A stretch of 64,000 bases of DNA. It comes from Salinisphaeraceae bacterium. Lineage in GTDB: Bacteria; Pseudomonadota; Gammaproteobacteria; Nevskiales; Salinisphaeraceae. Under the pieces are notes generated by a model, which was not told where the DNA came from, ran no database searches, and was given only the letters and a program-made list of their open reading frames with translations. This document shows positions 8,737-16,148 of the stretch, in pieces; within the stretch, counting starts at the first letter, position 1; every line of letters starts with the position of its first letter. The stretch is taken from assembly GCA_002683405.1 (NCBI GenBank), contig NYTH01000033.1, positions 141,008-205,007 of the forward strand. Direction: 5' to 3'. Made by a program: the position numbers and the translations under genes.

Positions 8737-9288
8737 ATGCAAATGCCCAACCAGGAACCGGTGACGTTCACGCGCGACTGCGAAGCCGTGCTGATTCCCG
8801 CCGGCGACACCATTGAAATCCCCTGCGGGACGCACGGCACCGTCACCCAGGCGCTGGGCGGCAGTTTCACCGTCTATGTGGCGGGCAATCTGGCGCGCGT
8901 GGCTGGTGACGACGCCGACGCCATCGGCAAGGAGAAACCACCCCGCATCGAATTGCCGCAGGACGCCGATGACGACGCTGTGGAGGCGCTGGTCTGGGAT
9001 CAGATGAAAACGGTCTACGACCCGGAGATCCCCATCAACGTGGTGGACCTGGGGCTGATCTACCGCTGCGAATTCGACCACAGCGACCCCGAAGATCGCC
9101 GCATCATGGTCGACATGACGCTGACCGCCCCGGGCTGCGGCATGGGCGACATCCTCGTCGACGACGTGCGCACGCGAGTGAAGATGATTCCCACGGTCGG
9201 CCATTGCAGCGTCGAACTGGTGTTCGATCCGCCCTGGACCATGGAAATGATGTCCGAAGCCGCCCAGCTTCAGACCGGCATGATCTGA
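8737..9288 (+). CDS. sufT: Fe-S cluster assembly protein SufT
   Basis: 183 residues. An N-terminal domain of about 85 residues (PVTFTRDCEAVLIPAGDTIE, GTVTQALGGSFTVYV) is followed by a MIP18/DUF59 domain with the conserved motifs VYDPEIPINVVDLGLIY and MTLTAPGCGMG, including the conserved Cys. This two-domain arrangement defines SufT rather than a plain DUF59 protein. SufT helps maturation of iron-sulfur proteins in the cytoplasm. It stands alone here, without sufBCDS genes in view. Identification is confident from domain order and length. Confidence 0.9.
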   Translation: MQMPNQEPVTFTRDCEAVLIPAGDTIEIPCGTHGTVTQALGGSFTVYVAGNLARVAGDDADAIGKEKPPRIELPQDADDDAVEALVWDQMKTVYDPEIPINVVDLGLIYRCEFDHSDPEDRRIMVDMTLTAPGCGMGDILVDDVRTRVKMIPTVGHCSVELVFDPPWTMEMMSEAAQLQTGMI

Positions 9289-9325
9289 ATGACCGCCGCG
9301 ACCGCTGCCCGGCCGGCGGCCGGAT

Positions 9326-9469
9326 TCAGCTCACCAGACCGAGTATGCCGATGACGATCAGATACCCCGCGACGATGTAGTTCAGCAACCGCGGCACCAG
9401 CAGAATGGCCACCCCGGCGACCAGTGACACGATGGCGCTCAGGTCACCGAAATTCAGCGTAATACTCAT
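9326..9469 (-). CDS. DUF3096 small membrane protein
   Basis: 47 residues (MSITLNFGDLSAIVSLVAGV...), almost entirely two hydrophobic helices with the family-typical turn LLVPRLLNYIVAGYLIVIGI. GGGGAG lies upstream of the ATG at a good distance. DUF3096 proteins are short inner-membrane proteins of unknown function, often near stress genes. Convergent with sufT. Confidence 0.8.
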   Translation of the reverse strand: MSITLNFGDLSAIVSLVAGVAILLVPRLLNYIVAGYLIVIGILGLVS

Positions 9470-9570
9470 GCAGTCTCCCCTCTGGTGATGGCCCGGCAGC
9501 AATCCGGACCGGCTTTCAAGACTGGCAGCCTTCCGGCCGATAGCCTTGCATTCTCGTTGCAGGACTCGCC

Positions 9571-9756
9571 ATGCGCCCCTGGTACATCGCCATCAACGGC
9601 GTGCTCATTTTCCTGGGCTACCTCGCCTTCAAGGCGACCGACCTGGACAGCCCCGATCCGTTCTATTCCGTCACGCTGGTGCTGGTGGACATGGTGTACT
9701 GCATGTATCTGCTGCTGCTGCTGTTCATCGAAATCTACAACCGCACCTGGCGATGA
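9571..9756 (+). CDS. Hypothetical small membrane protein
   Basis: 61 residues (MRPWYIAINGVLIFLGYLAF...YNRTWR) with two hydrophobic segments at about 5-20 and 32-54 and a charged tail. I do not recognise a family. Codon use looks like the neighbours and the frame is closed by its own stop. The gene is divergent from DUF3096 (about 100 bases apart), so the gap may hold two promoters. Real coding is likely but not certain. Confidence 0.55.
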   Translation: MRPWYIAINGVLIFLGYLAFKATDLDSPDPFYSVTLVLVDMVYCMYLLLLLFIEIYNRTWR

Positions 9757-9773
9757 GCGCTCGGCCCGACTCA

Positions 9774-10436
9774 TCAGCCCAGCAGCCGCCGGATCTGCCG
9801 GCGCTCCACGTCAAGAATATCGTTGACCAGCTGCGGCAGATCGCGCACATGTCGCGCGACATCGAAGGCGCCGTATATCAACTCGTAGAGTGAACCCAGT
9901 CGCGCCTTGCGTGCTGGCCGTCCGGCCAACCTGAATGCCATGAAGGCCAGACGACTTCGGGCGTAGCCCGCCAGCTCACCGCTGATGACATCGATCAGCG
10001 CCAGTGTTTGCAGCCGCGCGTCGCGGTCATCGACCTGTCGGTAGGCTCGCACATAGGCGCTCGATTCGATGCTGCCGTCCGCAGCGTCGCCCAGCGTTTC
10101 GCACAGCCGCTGGTCCAGCTCTCCGGACAGGGCGATCAACTCGAGCGCCGCGCCTGCCGCCTTCGTATCCGGCAGCAGGCGCTGCATGCGATCAACTGCG
10201 TCATCGACATCGTCGGTGAGTTCGCTCAGGTCGACACCGCAATAGAACTCATCCACGAAGAAATCGAGCATGCGACCGGCATAGCGGTCTTGCAGCACCT
10301 GCGGATGGCGCGCACAAAGCCGCTCCGCCTGCCACTGGCGCAGGTTGCTCAGGCGTTGAGCGAACCCGGGGTCCTGATGTTCCCTGAGCGACGCGTACCG
10401 TTTCAGCGCGTCGCGCAGCTGTGCCGCTTCACTCAA
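9774..10436 (-). CDS. FFLEELY-motif-like hypothetical protein
   Basis: 220 residues, alpha-helical, no signal peptide. The segment MLDFFVDEFYCGVDL resembles the FFLEELY motif that names a family of uncharacterised proteobacterial proteins; length and helical content fit. Start choice is awkward: a stop lies four codons upstream and the only early initiation codon is TTG, with AGGGAG about ten bases before it. The next Met is at residue 55, inside the conserved part, so TTG is the sensible choice. The stop lies 17 bases beyond that of the convergent small membrane protein gene. Confidence 0.6.
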   Translation of the reverse strand: MSEAAQLRDALKRYASLREHQDPGFAQRLSNLRQWQAERLCARHPQVLQDRYAGRMLDFFVDEFYCGVDLSELTDDVDDAVDRMQRLLPDTKAAGAALELIALSGELDQRLCETLGDAADGSIESSAYVRAYRQVDDRDARLQTLALIDVISGELAGYARSRLAFMAFRLAGRPARKARLGSLYELIYGAFDVARHVRDLPQLVNDILDVERRQIRRLLG

Positions 10437-10470
10437 ATCCCCGAATTACTCCCTGCCTGGTCAACCGCCG

Positions 10471-10647
10471 TCAGAGCGGGGGTCGTCTGCCCCGGACCGC
10501 ACCCATGACAATGGACACGACGAAAAGCACAAGAAACACAAAAAACAGAATTTTTGCAATCTCTGCCGCAGCGCCCGCGATGCCGCCAAATCCCAGGGCG
10601 GCGGCAATCAGCGCGATGACGAGAAAGGTTAACGTCCAGCCCAACAT
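10471..10647 (-). CDS. DUF1328 small membrane protein
   Basis: 58 residues: [20 protein letters not shown] followed by a Gly/Ala-rich stretch and a second helix ([17 protein letters not shown]). This is the standard DUF1328 (YtjA-like) pattern. AAGGAG lies six bases before the ATG at 10647, so the five extra upstream codons are excluded. Inner-membrane protein of unknown function, often stress-induced in enterobacteria. Confidence 0.88.
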   Translation of the reverse strand: MLGWTLTFLVIALIAAALGFGGIAGAAAEIAKILFFVFLVLFVVSIVMGAVRGRRPPL

Positions 10648-10851
10648 GGCAACTCCTTGCATTTCAGGGCCACCCCACCGGCCGGCTGCAAGTTACCATG
10701 GCACCGGAAGACTGGATACAACGTGTATTTACGGATGCCCAAAGCTTGAGTTTGCAAACATGTCGGTCATATAGTGTTCGCGAGTTCGGAAGCATCCGAA
10801 CGTGATATTTGCGCAACCGATGTATGCGCACAGATAAAAGGAATTTCTAGC

Positions 10852-11061
10852 ATGCGTAAAATGACGTCATCGATGGCCACCTTTCTGGTCGCCCTGATTC
10901 TGGGTGTTTCCGGCATGGGTCTGGCCGGCTGTGAGCAGGATACCGGCGACAAGATGGAAGACGCGGTTGACGACATGGGCGATTCGATGGAAGAAGGCGT
11001 CGAAGACATGGGCGATGCGGCCGATGAAGCCGGCGACGAGATGGAAGATTCCATGAATTGA
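10852..11061 (+). CDS. Small acidic lipoprotein
   Basis: 69 residues. The lipobox LAGC ends a signal peptide (MATFLVALILGVSGMGLAGC), so the mature protein is about 41 residues anchored by lipid. It is almost entirely Asp/Glu/Met/Gly in a loose 11-residue pattern (EDAVDDMGDSMEEGVEDMGD), predicted as a negatively charged amphipathic helix. AAAAGGAA precedes the ATG. A strong terminator follows. I do not recognise a named family; a metal-binding or cell-surface charge role is conceivable only as inference. Confidence 0.75.
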   Translation: MRKMTSSMATFLVALILGVSGMGLAGCEQDTGDKMEDAVDDMGDSMEEGVEDMGDAADEAGDEMEDSMN

Positions 11062-11106
11062 TGCCGCCACGGCACCGCGATCGCTCTAGTTATCGCAATC
11101 GCACGA

Positions 11107-11131
11107 CCCCGGCCCGGTGCCGGGGTTTTTT
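11107..11131 (+). terminator. Rho-independent terminator after the acidic lipoprotein
   Basis: Stem CCCCGGC / GCCGGGG with a five-base loop, followed by six T. It lies 45 bases after the lipoprotein stop and abuts the 3' end of the convergent SMP-30-like gene. Confidence 0.88.
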
Positions 11132-12203
11132 ATGGCGCCGGCAGCACGGCGATCGCGCTGCGCTCCAGACTGCCCAGGTAGAGCCGATCCCCCACCTGCT
11201 CCACGCTGGTAATCGGCGCGTAGGCGCCGGCGCCCCCGTGCTGCAGATTGTGCAGCAACTGCCCTTCGGCATCGATGCCGAGCACCATGGCGTAATGCTC
11301 GGGCGCGGGCCGCGCGGCCGCCGGCAGGCGATACGCCAGCTTGCGCAGCCAGGGCTTGTCGGCCATGTAGTCCAGCGCGGTATCCCGCGGAGCAAACAGG
11401 GCTATCCAGAAACGCCCTTCACCGGCGTGCGAAATCCCGTCAGGCAATCCCGGCAGGTTATCGATAACGACCTCATGCTCCCCGGCCCGCTCGCCGGTCA
11501 GCCAGTAGCGCGTGACGCGGTAAGCGCCGGTTTCAACCACCATGATGTAGCGCTCGTCAGGCCCCACGGCCACGCCGTTGGCGAACTGCAGGCCATCAAG
11601 CAGCAGCGTCACCTCGTCAGCGAGCGGCTCGTAGCGATACAGGCGCCCGTGTCCACCGTGCTCCAGAATGTCCGCCATGTAGTTCGGATGCCGGAATTTC
11701 TTGCTGGCGTCGGAGAAGTAGACCGTGCCGTCAGCGGCGACATCCACGTCGTCGACAAAGCCGTACTCTCGCGCACGGTAGCTGTCGGTCAGCAGGCGCC
11801 GACCGCCGTTGGGCCGAATGGCGAGCACGCCCTTTACCGCATCGGCGACGATCAGGCTCCCGTCCGGCCCCCAGGCCAGACCGAGCGGCCGTCCACCGGT
11901 CGTGGCGATCAGGGCTTCCTGACTGCCGTCCGCTTCAAGCCGTCGAATACTGCCGTCGGCAAAGCCGCCGTACACGCGTCCCTGCGCATCGACCGCGACG
12001 TCCTCGGGCCCCGGCGCACGCGTGGGCAGGCGCTGCGCCTGGGCCAGCGCGTTGTTCCGGGCGTACGGCCCTTTCAGCCCCGGCGAAGCGGGCGCCTGCC
12101 AGGCCACCGGCTGAATCGGCACAGGCCACAACAGCAGATAGGCAGCCACGGCCCCTACCGCCATCACCAACAGCAAAGCCAGCCTTTTGAAAAAACGCTT
12201 CAT
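11130..12203 (-). CDS. SMP-30/gluconolactonase/strictosidine-synthase-like propeller protein
   Basis: 357 residues. The N-terminus (MKRFFKRLALLLVMAVGAVAAYLLLW) is a signal anchor or uncleaved membrane helix, putting the propeller outside the cytoplasm. Repeated blade motifs include GPEDVAVDAQGRVYGGFADG, RPLGLAWGPDGSLIVADA and FVDDVDVAADGTVYFSDAS, the last being the strictosidine-synthase-type core. FANGVAVGPDERYIMVVET is another family signature. Members hydrolyse lactones or esters or bind metal ions; substrate here is unknown. Convergent with the acidic lipoprotein gene across the terminator. Confidence 0.82.
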   Translation of the reverse strand: MKRFFKRLALLLVMAVGAVAAYLLLWPVPIQPVAWQAPASPGLKGPYARNNALAQAQRLPTRAPGPEDVAVDAQGRVYGGFADGSIRRLEADGSQEALIATTGGRPLGLAWGPDGSLIVADAVKGVLAIRPNGGRRLLTDSYRAREYGFVDDVDVAADGTVYFSDASKKFRHPNYMADILEHGGHGRLYRYEPLADEVTLLLDGLQFANGVAVGPDERYIMVVETGAYRVTRYWLTGERAGEHEVVIDNLPGLPDGISHAGEGRFWIALFAPRDTALDYMADKPWLRKLAYRLPAAARPAPEHYAMVLGIDAEGQLLHNLQHGGAGAYAPITSVEQVGDRLYLGSLERSAIAVLPAP

Positions 12204-12349
12204 GGCGCACCGACAAATACAGTCTTCGGGAATCTCAAGGCAGCTTAACAGGTCCTCCGCTACCGCCGGCCAACGTCTTCTCTACTCGTCAGAAAATTGA
12301 ATTTCCGGGAAATGACGCCACCATAGGCTTTCCTTCACCGAGTCCTGCC

Positions 12350-12832
12350 ATGACAACCGACACCCATTCCCCCGACGACACCGCCGCGCTCACCCAGCGA
12401 CGTCGCGCCAGCCTCGAGCGGGTGCGGCGCTGGGCGTTCTGGCTGGATGACGCCGTCAAGATTCCCGGTACACGCTTCGGCGTGGGCCTGGATGGCCTGA
12501 TCGGCCTGATCCCCGGCATCGGCGACGCGGCGGGCCTGGCGATGTCCCCCATGCCCATTGTCGAAGCGGCCCGACTCAAGGCGCCGCGGCCCGTTCTGAA
12601 GAAGATGGCGCTCAATTCCGCGACCGATTTCGTTCTGGGTCTGGTACCAGTGGTGGGCGACGTGGCCGACGTCGCCTGGCGCGCCAATCGGCGCAATCTC
12701 GGACTGCTGGAAAAGTGGCTCCACGACGAGCTGACCCCGGCCGACCAGGCCAAACCGCGCGACACCTGGATTGCGATCGCGCTGATCGCGGGCGGCGTGG
12801 CCGCCATTGCCCTGCTCATGCACTTCACCTAG
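12350..12832 (+). CDS. DUF4112 domain protein
   Basis: 160 residues. The family core LDDAVKIPGTRFGVGLDGLI-GLIPGIGDAAG is present near residues 30-62, followed by NSATDFVLGLVPVVGDVADV and RANRRNLGLLEKWL. A single hydrophobic helix ends the protein (WIAIALIAGGVAAIALLMHF). DUF4112 proteins are small membrane proteins of unknown function. The peroxiredoxin start is 11 bases downstream, so the two are probably co-transcribed. Confidence 0.85.
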   Translation: MTTDTHSPDDTAALTQRRRASLERVRRWAFWLDDAVKIPGTRFGVGLDGLIGLIPGIGDAAGLAMSPMPIVEAARLKAPRPVLKKMALNSATDFVLGLVPVVGDVADVAWRANRRNLGLLEKWLHDELTPADQAKPRDTWIAIALIAGGVAAIALLMHFT

Positions 12833-12842
12833 GAGAACGAAC

Positions 12843-13289
12843 ATGCTTGAACCCGGCGACCGGGCACCGGACTTCGAATTCGAGCAGGACGGCCAGACGC
12901 GCCGCCTGTCCGACCTGCAGGGCCACAGCGCGGCCGTGGTGTACTTCTACCCCAAGGACAACACGCCCGTGTGCACACGGCAGGCCTGCCATTTCCGCGA
13001 CGCGGCAGATGAATTTCGCGGCCTGAACGCGCAGATTATCGGCGTCAGCGCCGACGATGGCGACAGCCACGCCCGCTTCACCCGCGACCACGCGCTCAAC
13101 TTCCCGCTGGTCAGCGACCGGGACGGTCGGCTCGCCAAGGCCTATGGCGTCAGCAAGACACTGGGCCTGTTGCCCGGCCGCGTGACTTTCGTTGTCGACA
13201 AGGAAGGCGTGGTGCAGCACAGCTACGCCTCGCAGTTCTCCGCGCAAAAGCACGTCAGCGAGGCCGTGGAGACACTCAAGGGGTTCTAG
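12843..13289 (+). CDS. bcp: Peroxiredoxin, Bcp/PrxQ type
   Basis: 148 residues, cytoplasmic. It opens MLEPGDRAPDFEFEQDGQTR as thioredoxin-fold peroxiredoxins do. The active site is VVYFYPKDNTPVCTRQACHF: peroxidatic Cys in TPVCT and a second Cys five residues on, the PrxQ arrangement for an intramolecular disulfide. The usual Gly of PGCT is Val here, a mild oddity next to the catalytic Cys. It reduces peroxides with electrons from thioredoxin. AGGAG precedes the ATG at 12843; upstream codons belong to the DUF4112 3' end. Confidence 0.88.
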   Translation: MLEPGDRAPDFEFEQDGQTRRLSDLQGHSAAVVYFYPKDNTPVCTRQACHFRDAADEFRGLNAQIIGVSADDGDSHARFTRDHALNFPLVSDRDGRLAKAYGVSKTLGLLPGRVTFVVDKEGVVQHSYASQFSAQKHVSEAVETLKGF

Positions 13290-13339
13290 CCCGGCGGGAA
13301 TGCAAAGCGCGCCCCGAAGCGCAGGCCTCTCGGCAGGCT

Positions 13340-13999
13340 CTACAGATCCAACCGCACCAATCCCATCCGCGACGCGGCCAGCGCCGCTTCTGCGCGGCTG
13401 GATATCTCGAGCTTGCGATAAACGTTCTTGATGTAACCCGCCGCGGTATTACGGGTTACGCCCATGCTGTCAGCCACTTCATTGAGCCGGTAGCCCTTGG
13501 CGATGAGCAGGAGCGTTTCGGTCTCGCGCGGTGAAAGCTGTTCGGCGGCCTGCTGGGCGGCGTCCGGCTCGAACATGCGCAGCAGCCGTCGAGCGATGAC
13601 CGGCGACAGCGGCGGCTCGCCGCCGTGTATACGCTGCAGCTGCGCCACCAGCCGCGCAGCCGGCTGATCCTTGAGCAGGTAACCGGCCGCGCCCGCCCGC
13701 AGGGCCGGAAACAGATGCGCATCATCAGCGTAGATAGTGGTCACTACGCACTTGCAATGCCGGCCCTCGCGACGCGCCTGCTCGATCAGATCCACGCCAC
13801 TGCCATCCGGCAAGCCCAGATCCACCAGCGCCAGTTCCGGATTGATCGAGGCCAGTGCCAGACGCCCCTGCTCCAGCGTCTCGACCGCATGAACCCGGAT
13901 ATCGGGAAAGGCTTCGGCCAGCAGTTCCTGCAGCCATTCGCGAGAAGTGGGCAGATCTTCGACCACCAGCGCCAAGCGCGGACCGCGCCGCTCAGCCAT
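13340..13999 (-). CDS. LuxR/NarL-type response regulator
   Basis: 219 residues. Receiver domain: acidic pocket E14-D15, phospho-acceptor D60 in ALVDLGLPDGSG, and Lys near 109 in GYLLKDQPA. The C-terminal NarL/LuxR helix-turn-helix is LSPRETETLLLIAKGYRLNE..MGVTRNTAAGYIKNVYRKLEI. The start overlaps the stop of the upstream kinase gene by eight bases, so the three-gene set is translationally coupled. It should be phosphorylated by the HisKA_3 kinase at 16141-18279. Targets are unknown. Confidence 0.92.
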   Translation of the reverse strand: MAERRGPRLALVVEDLPTSREWLQELLAEAFPDIRVHAVETLEQGRLALASINPELALVDLGLPDGSGVDLIEQARREGRHCKCVVTTIYADDAHLFPALRAGAAGYLLKDQPAARLVAQLQRIHGGEPPLSPVIARRLLRMFEPDAAQQAAEQLSPRETETLLLIAKGYRLNEVADSMGVTRNTAAGYIKNVYRKLEISSRAEAALAASRMGLVRLDL

Positions 14000-16148
14000 G
14001 CTGCTCTTCGGCGGCCAGATTCAGATCACATGCCATGCGCACACCTCCGCGCCCTGTGTCAGTCCAGTCAATCCGTCCTGCCAGCTGCCTGACCCGGGCT
14101 TGGATATTTCGCAGCCCTCGTCCGAACGACCACGTTTCAGGCGTCGAAGCGGCCCCGTCATGCAGCAGCGTCAGCCTAATCTGCGGAAACGCGACGTGGA
14201 CCGCCACCTCTATATAGGTGGGGTGGCCGTGCTGAATTGCGTTGGCAAGCGCTTCGCGCAGGATGCGCAACGGGTTGGCCCGGGCCATGGCCGAGAGTGC
14301 CTCGTCCGGCAGGTCGCCCGTCTGGCGCCAGCGCAGGGTCACATCCGCGAGGTCGCAGTAGTCGGCGACCTGGCTTTTCCACTCTTCCAGGCATTCGGCC
14401 AGCGAGCGCCGCGCTTCCGACAGCTGATCCACAACCAGACGCACCTCGGCCAGCGCCGCCCGCTGCGCGTCAGCAGACAACTGATCCGGAGCCTTGAGAA
14501 TCTGCATGAAAATCCGGTTGCTCAGATCGTCTTCCAGATCGGTACGAATTCGTTTGCGCTCCGCGCGCACGCCGGCCTCCCAGGCCGCACGAACATCCCA
14601 GCCATGCTGTGCGAGCGGCATGAGCGTCTGCGCCAGCTGAAGATCGGCGGTCTCGAACAGGCGCGAGCCACCATCAGGCCACTGGATACTCATGGCCGGA
14701 AGCTGCGGGGTCGCCGGCATGATCAGCGTGGAGCCGTCATCCGTGATCTCAGGCTCACCGCCTGCAGCCGCACACGGCTGCACATCCACGGGTCGGAAGA
14801 CCTGTTGCAGCAGTGCCGCCCATAACACGTCCCGGTTGGCCTCGGCCTTCGGATCAAGCAGGAACCGCATGCCCTGACCAAGAATCGGCGCCACACGATG
14901 CCGCAGGTGGCGCACGCGCCGGGCGCGCACCATGTCGCGCAGCGGGAAATACAGCCAGCCCAGCAATGCCAGCGTGGCGATTAGCGTGCCGGTTTGCGAT
15001 AGACCGGCGAAGCGCGCAAGCAGCGGCATCAGCGCCAGCCCGATCAGCAACGAGGCCGAGCCGGCCAGTGCCGGATACCAGAGCCGCTGCAGCTGAAACA
15101 GCCCGTAGCGCGCCACCCCCACCGCCATGCCGGCGTAGACGAGCAGCAGCAGACCGAAGGAATAGCTTTGTGGTAACAGCGGCGGCTGGCCAGTCATAAG
15201 CGGCAGGAAGGTGATGGCCTGAAACAACGTGGCCCCCACGAACAGGGGAAAGACAAACCAGCGAAAAGCGATCCTGTCGCCCGGCTGCGTCAGGCGGCGA
15301 CGCTGCAAGACCGCCAGAGCAAAGGTGATCAGCAGCGCCGCAACGAGGGGATAGCGGAAGCCTGCATCGACGCTGGGCATCCATTGCAAGACATCCAGCA
15401 CCCAGATTCCCATGAACGCCGCGAGCACGAGCGGCACGAGCGGCCTCCGGGTCAGCGAGGTTGGGTAATGCAACAAGAGCCCGATGAGCGCGGCACCGAA
15501 CAACATGCCGCCGCCGTGGTTCAGGATTGCCAGCACGCGGAACAGCGTGCTCGTGAGGGCGAGCTCGCGGGTGCTGTAGACCGCTGCCGTCAATCCCACC
15601 AGGAACAGGCCCATGCCGGTGGTGGCGAACAGCAATGCCGGGCGGTTGCGTCGATAGGCGCAGACGGCTGCGCCAATGGCCAGGCAGCTCACGCCAAACG
15701 CCAGCTGAAACCAGAACGCCACCGGCAGCGACGCCACCGGTCGGTATTTGAAGGGGGTAACCGATACTCGACGCCCATCGGTAAGCACCAGCGTCAGTCT
15801 CTCCGCTGATAGCTGCGCGCGCAGCCGACCCTGCCGTTCGATGAACCGATTGTAGTCGTCGTAATTTTGATGAAAATCCGGCTCTTCAAGCACGTCGCCG
15901 GCTTCCAGGGCGACAGGCATCTCGCCATCGCCGACCAACGCGGAGAGTCTCGTCCCGGGTCGCAACTGGTCTGCAACCGGTACGTCGGCGCTGACCCGGG
16001 CCACGCTCAGTCCATCCTCGGCGGCTCTAAGCGTCAACCCCAGCCAGGGCTGCTGCGTGGCCAGCCAGATCATGGCGACCACGCCAGCAAGCGACAGCAA
16101 AACCGATGCGAGCAGAATGCTGGTCGGCGTGGGCGTAGTCTTAGGCAT
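13992..16148 (-). CDS. Degenerate membrane sensor kinase (phospho-His replaced by Glu)
   Basis: 718 residues, paralogous to the next gene over its whole length. An N-terminal helix and extracytoplasmic segment (to about 145) precede seven or so membrane helices and a cytoplasmic kinase-like region. At the HisKA_3 box the sequence is RIRTDLEDDLSNRIF: Glu-539 stands where the phospho-accepting His belongs. The ATPase domain keeps the N-box (LREALANAIQHGHP) and a G-rich box (GRGLRNIQARVRQLAG) but lacks a clear DxGxG. Likely a pseudokinase acting as partner or antagonist of its neighbour; that is inference. The start overlaps the previous stop by eight bases. Confidence 0.85.
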   Translation of the reverse strand: MPKTTPTPTSILLASVLLSLAGVVAMIWLATQQPWLGLTLRAAEDGLSVARVSADVPVADQLRPGTRLSALVGDGEMPVALEAGDVLEEPDFHQNYDDYNRFIERQGRLRAQLSAERLTLVLTDGRRVSVTPFKYRPVASLPVAFWFQLAFGVSCLAIGAAVCAYRRNRPALLFATTGMGLFLVGLTAAVYSTRELALTSTLFRVLAILNHGGGMLFGAALIGLLLHYPTSLTRRPLVPLVLAAFMGIWVLDVLQWMPSVDAGFRYPLVAALLITFALAVLQRRRLTQPGDRIAFRWFVFPLFVGATLFQAITFLPLMTGQPPLLPQSYSFGLLLLVYAGMAVGVARYGLFQLQRLWYPALAGSASLLIGLALMPLLARFAGLSQTGTLIATLALLGWLYFPLRDMVRARRVRHLRHRVAPILGQGMRFLLDPKAEANRDVLWAALLQQVFRPVDVQPCAAAGGEPEITDDGSTLIMPATPQLPAMSIQWPDGGSRLFETADLQLAQTLMPLAQHGWDVRAAWEAGVRAERKRIRTDLEDDLSNRIFMQILKAPDQLSADAQRAALAEVRLVVDQLSEARRSLAECLEEWKSQVADYCDLADVTLRWRQTGDLPDEALSAMARANPLRILREALANAIQHGHPTYIEVAVHVAFPQIRLTLLHDGAASTPETWSFGRGLRNIQARVRQLAGRIDWTDTGRGGVRMACDLNLAAEEQHG

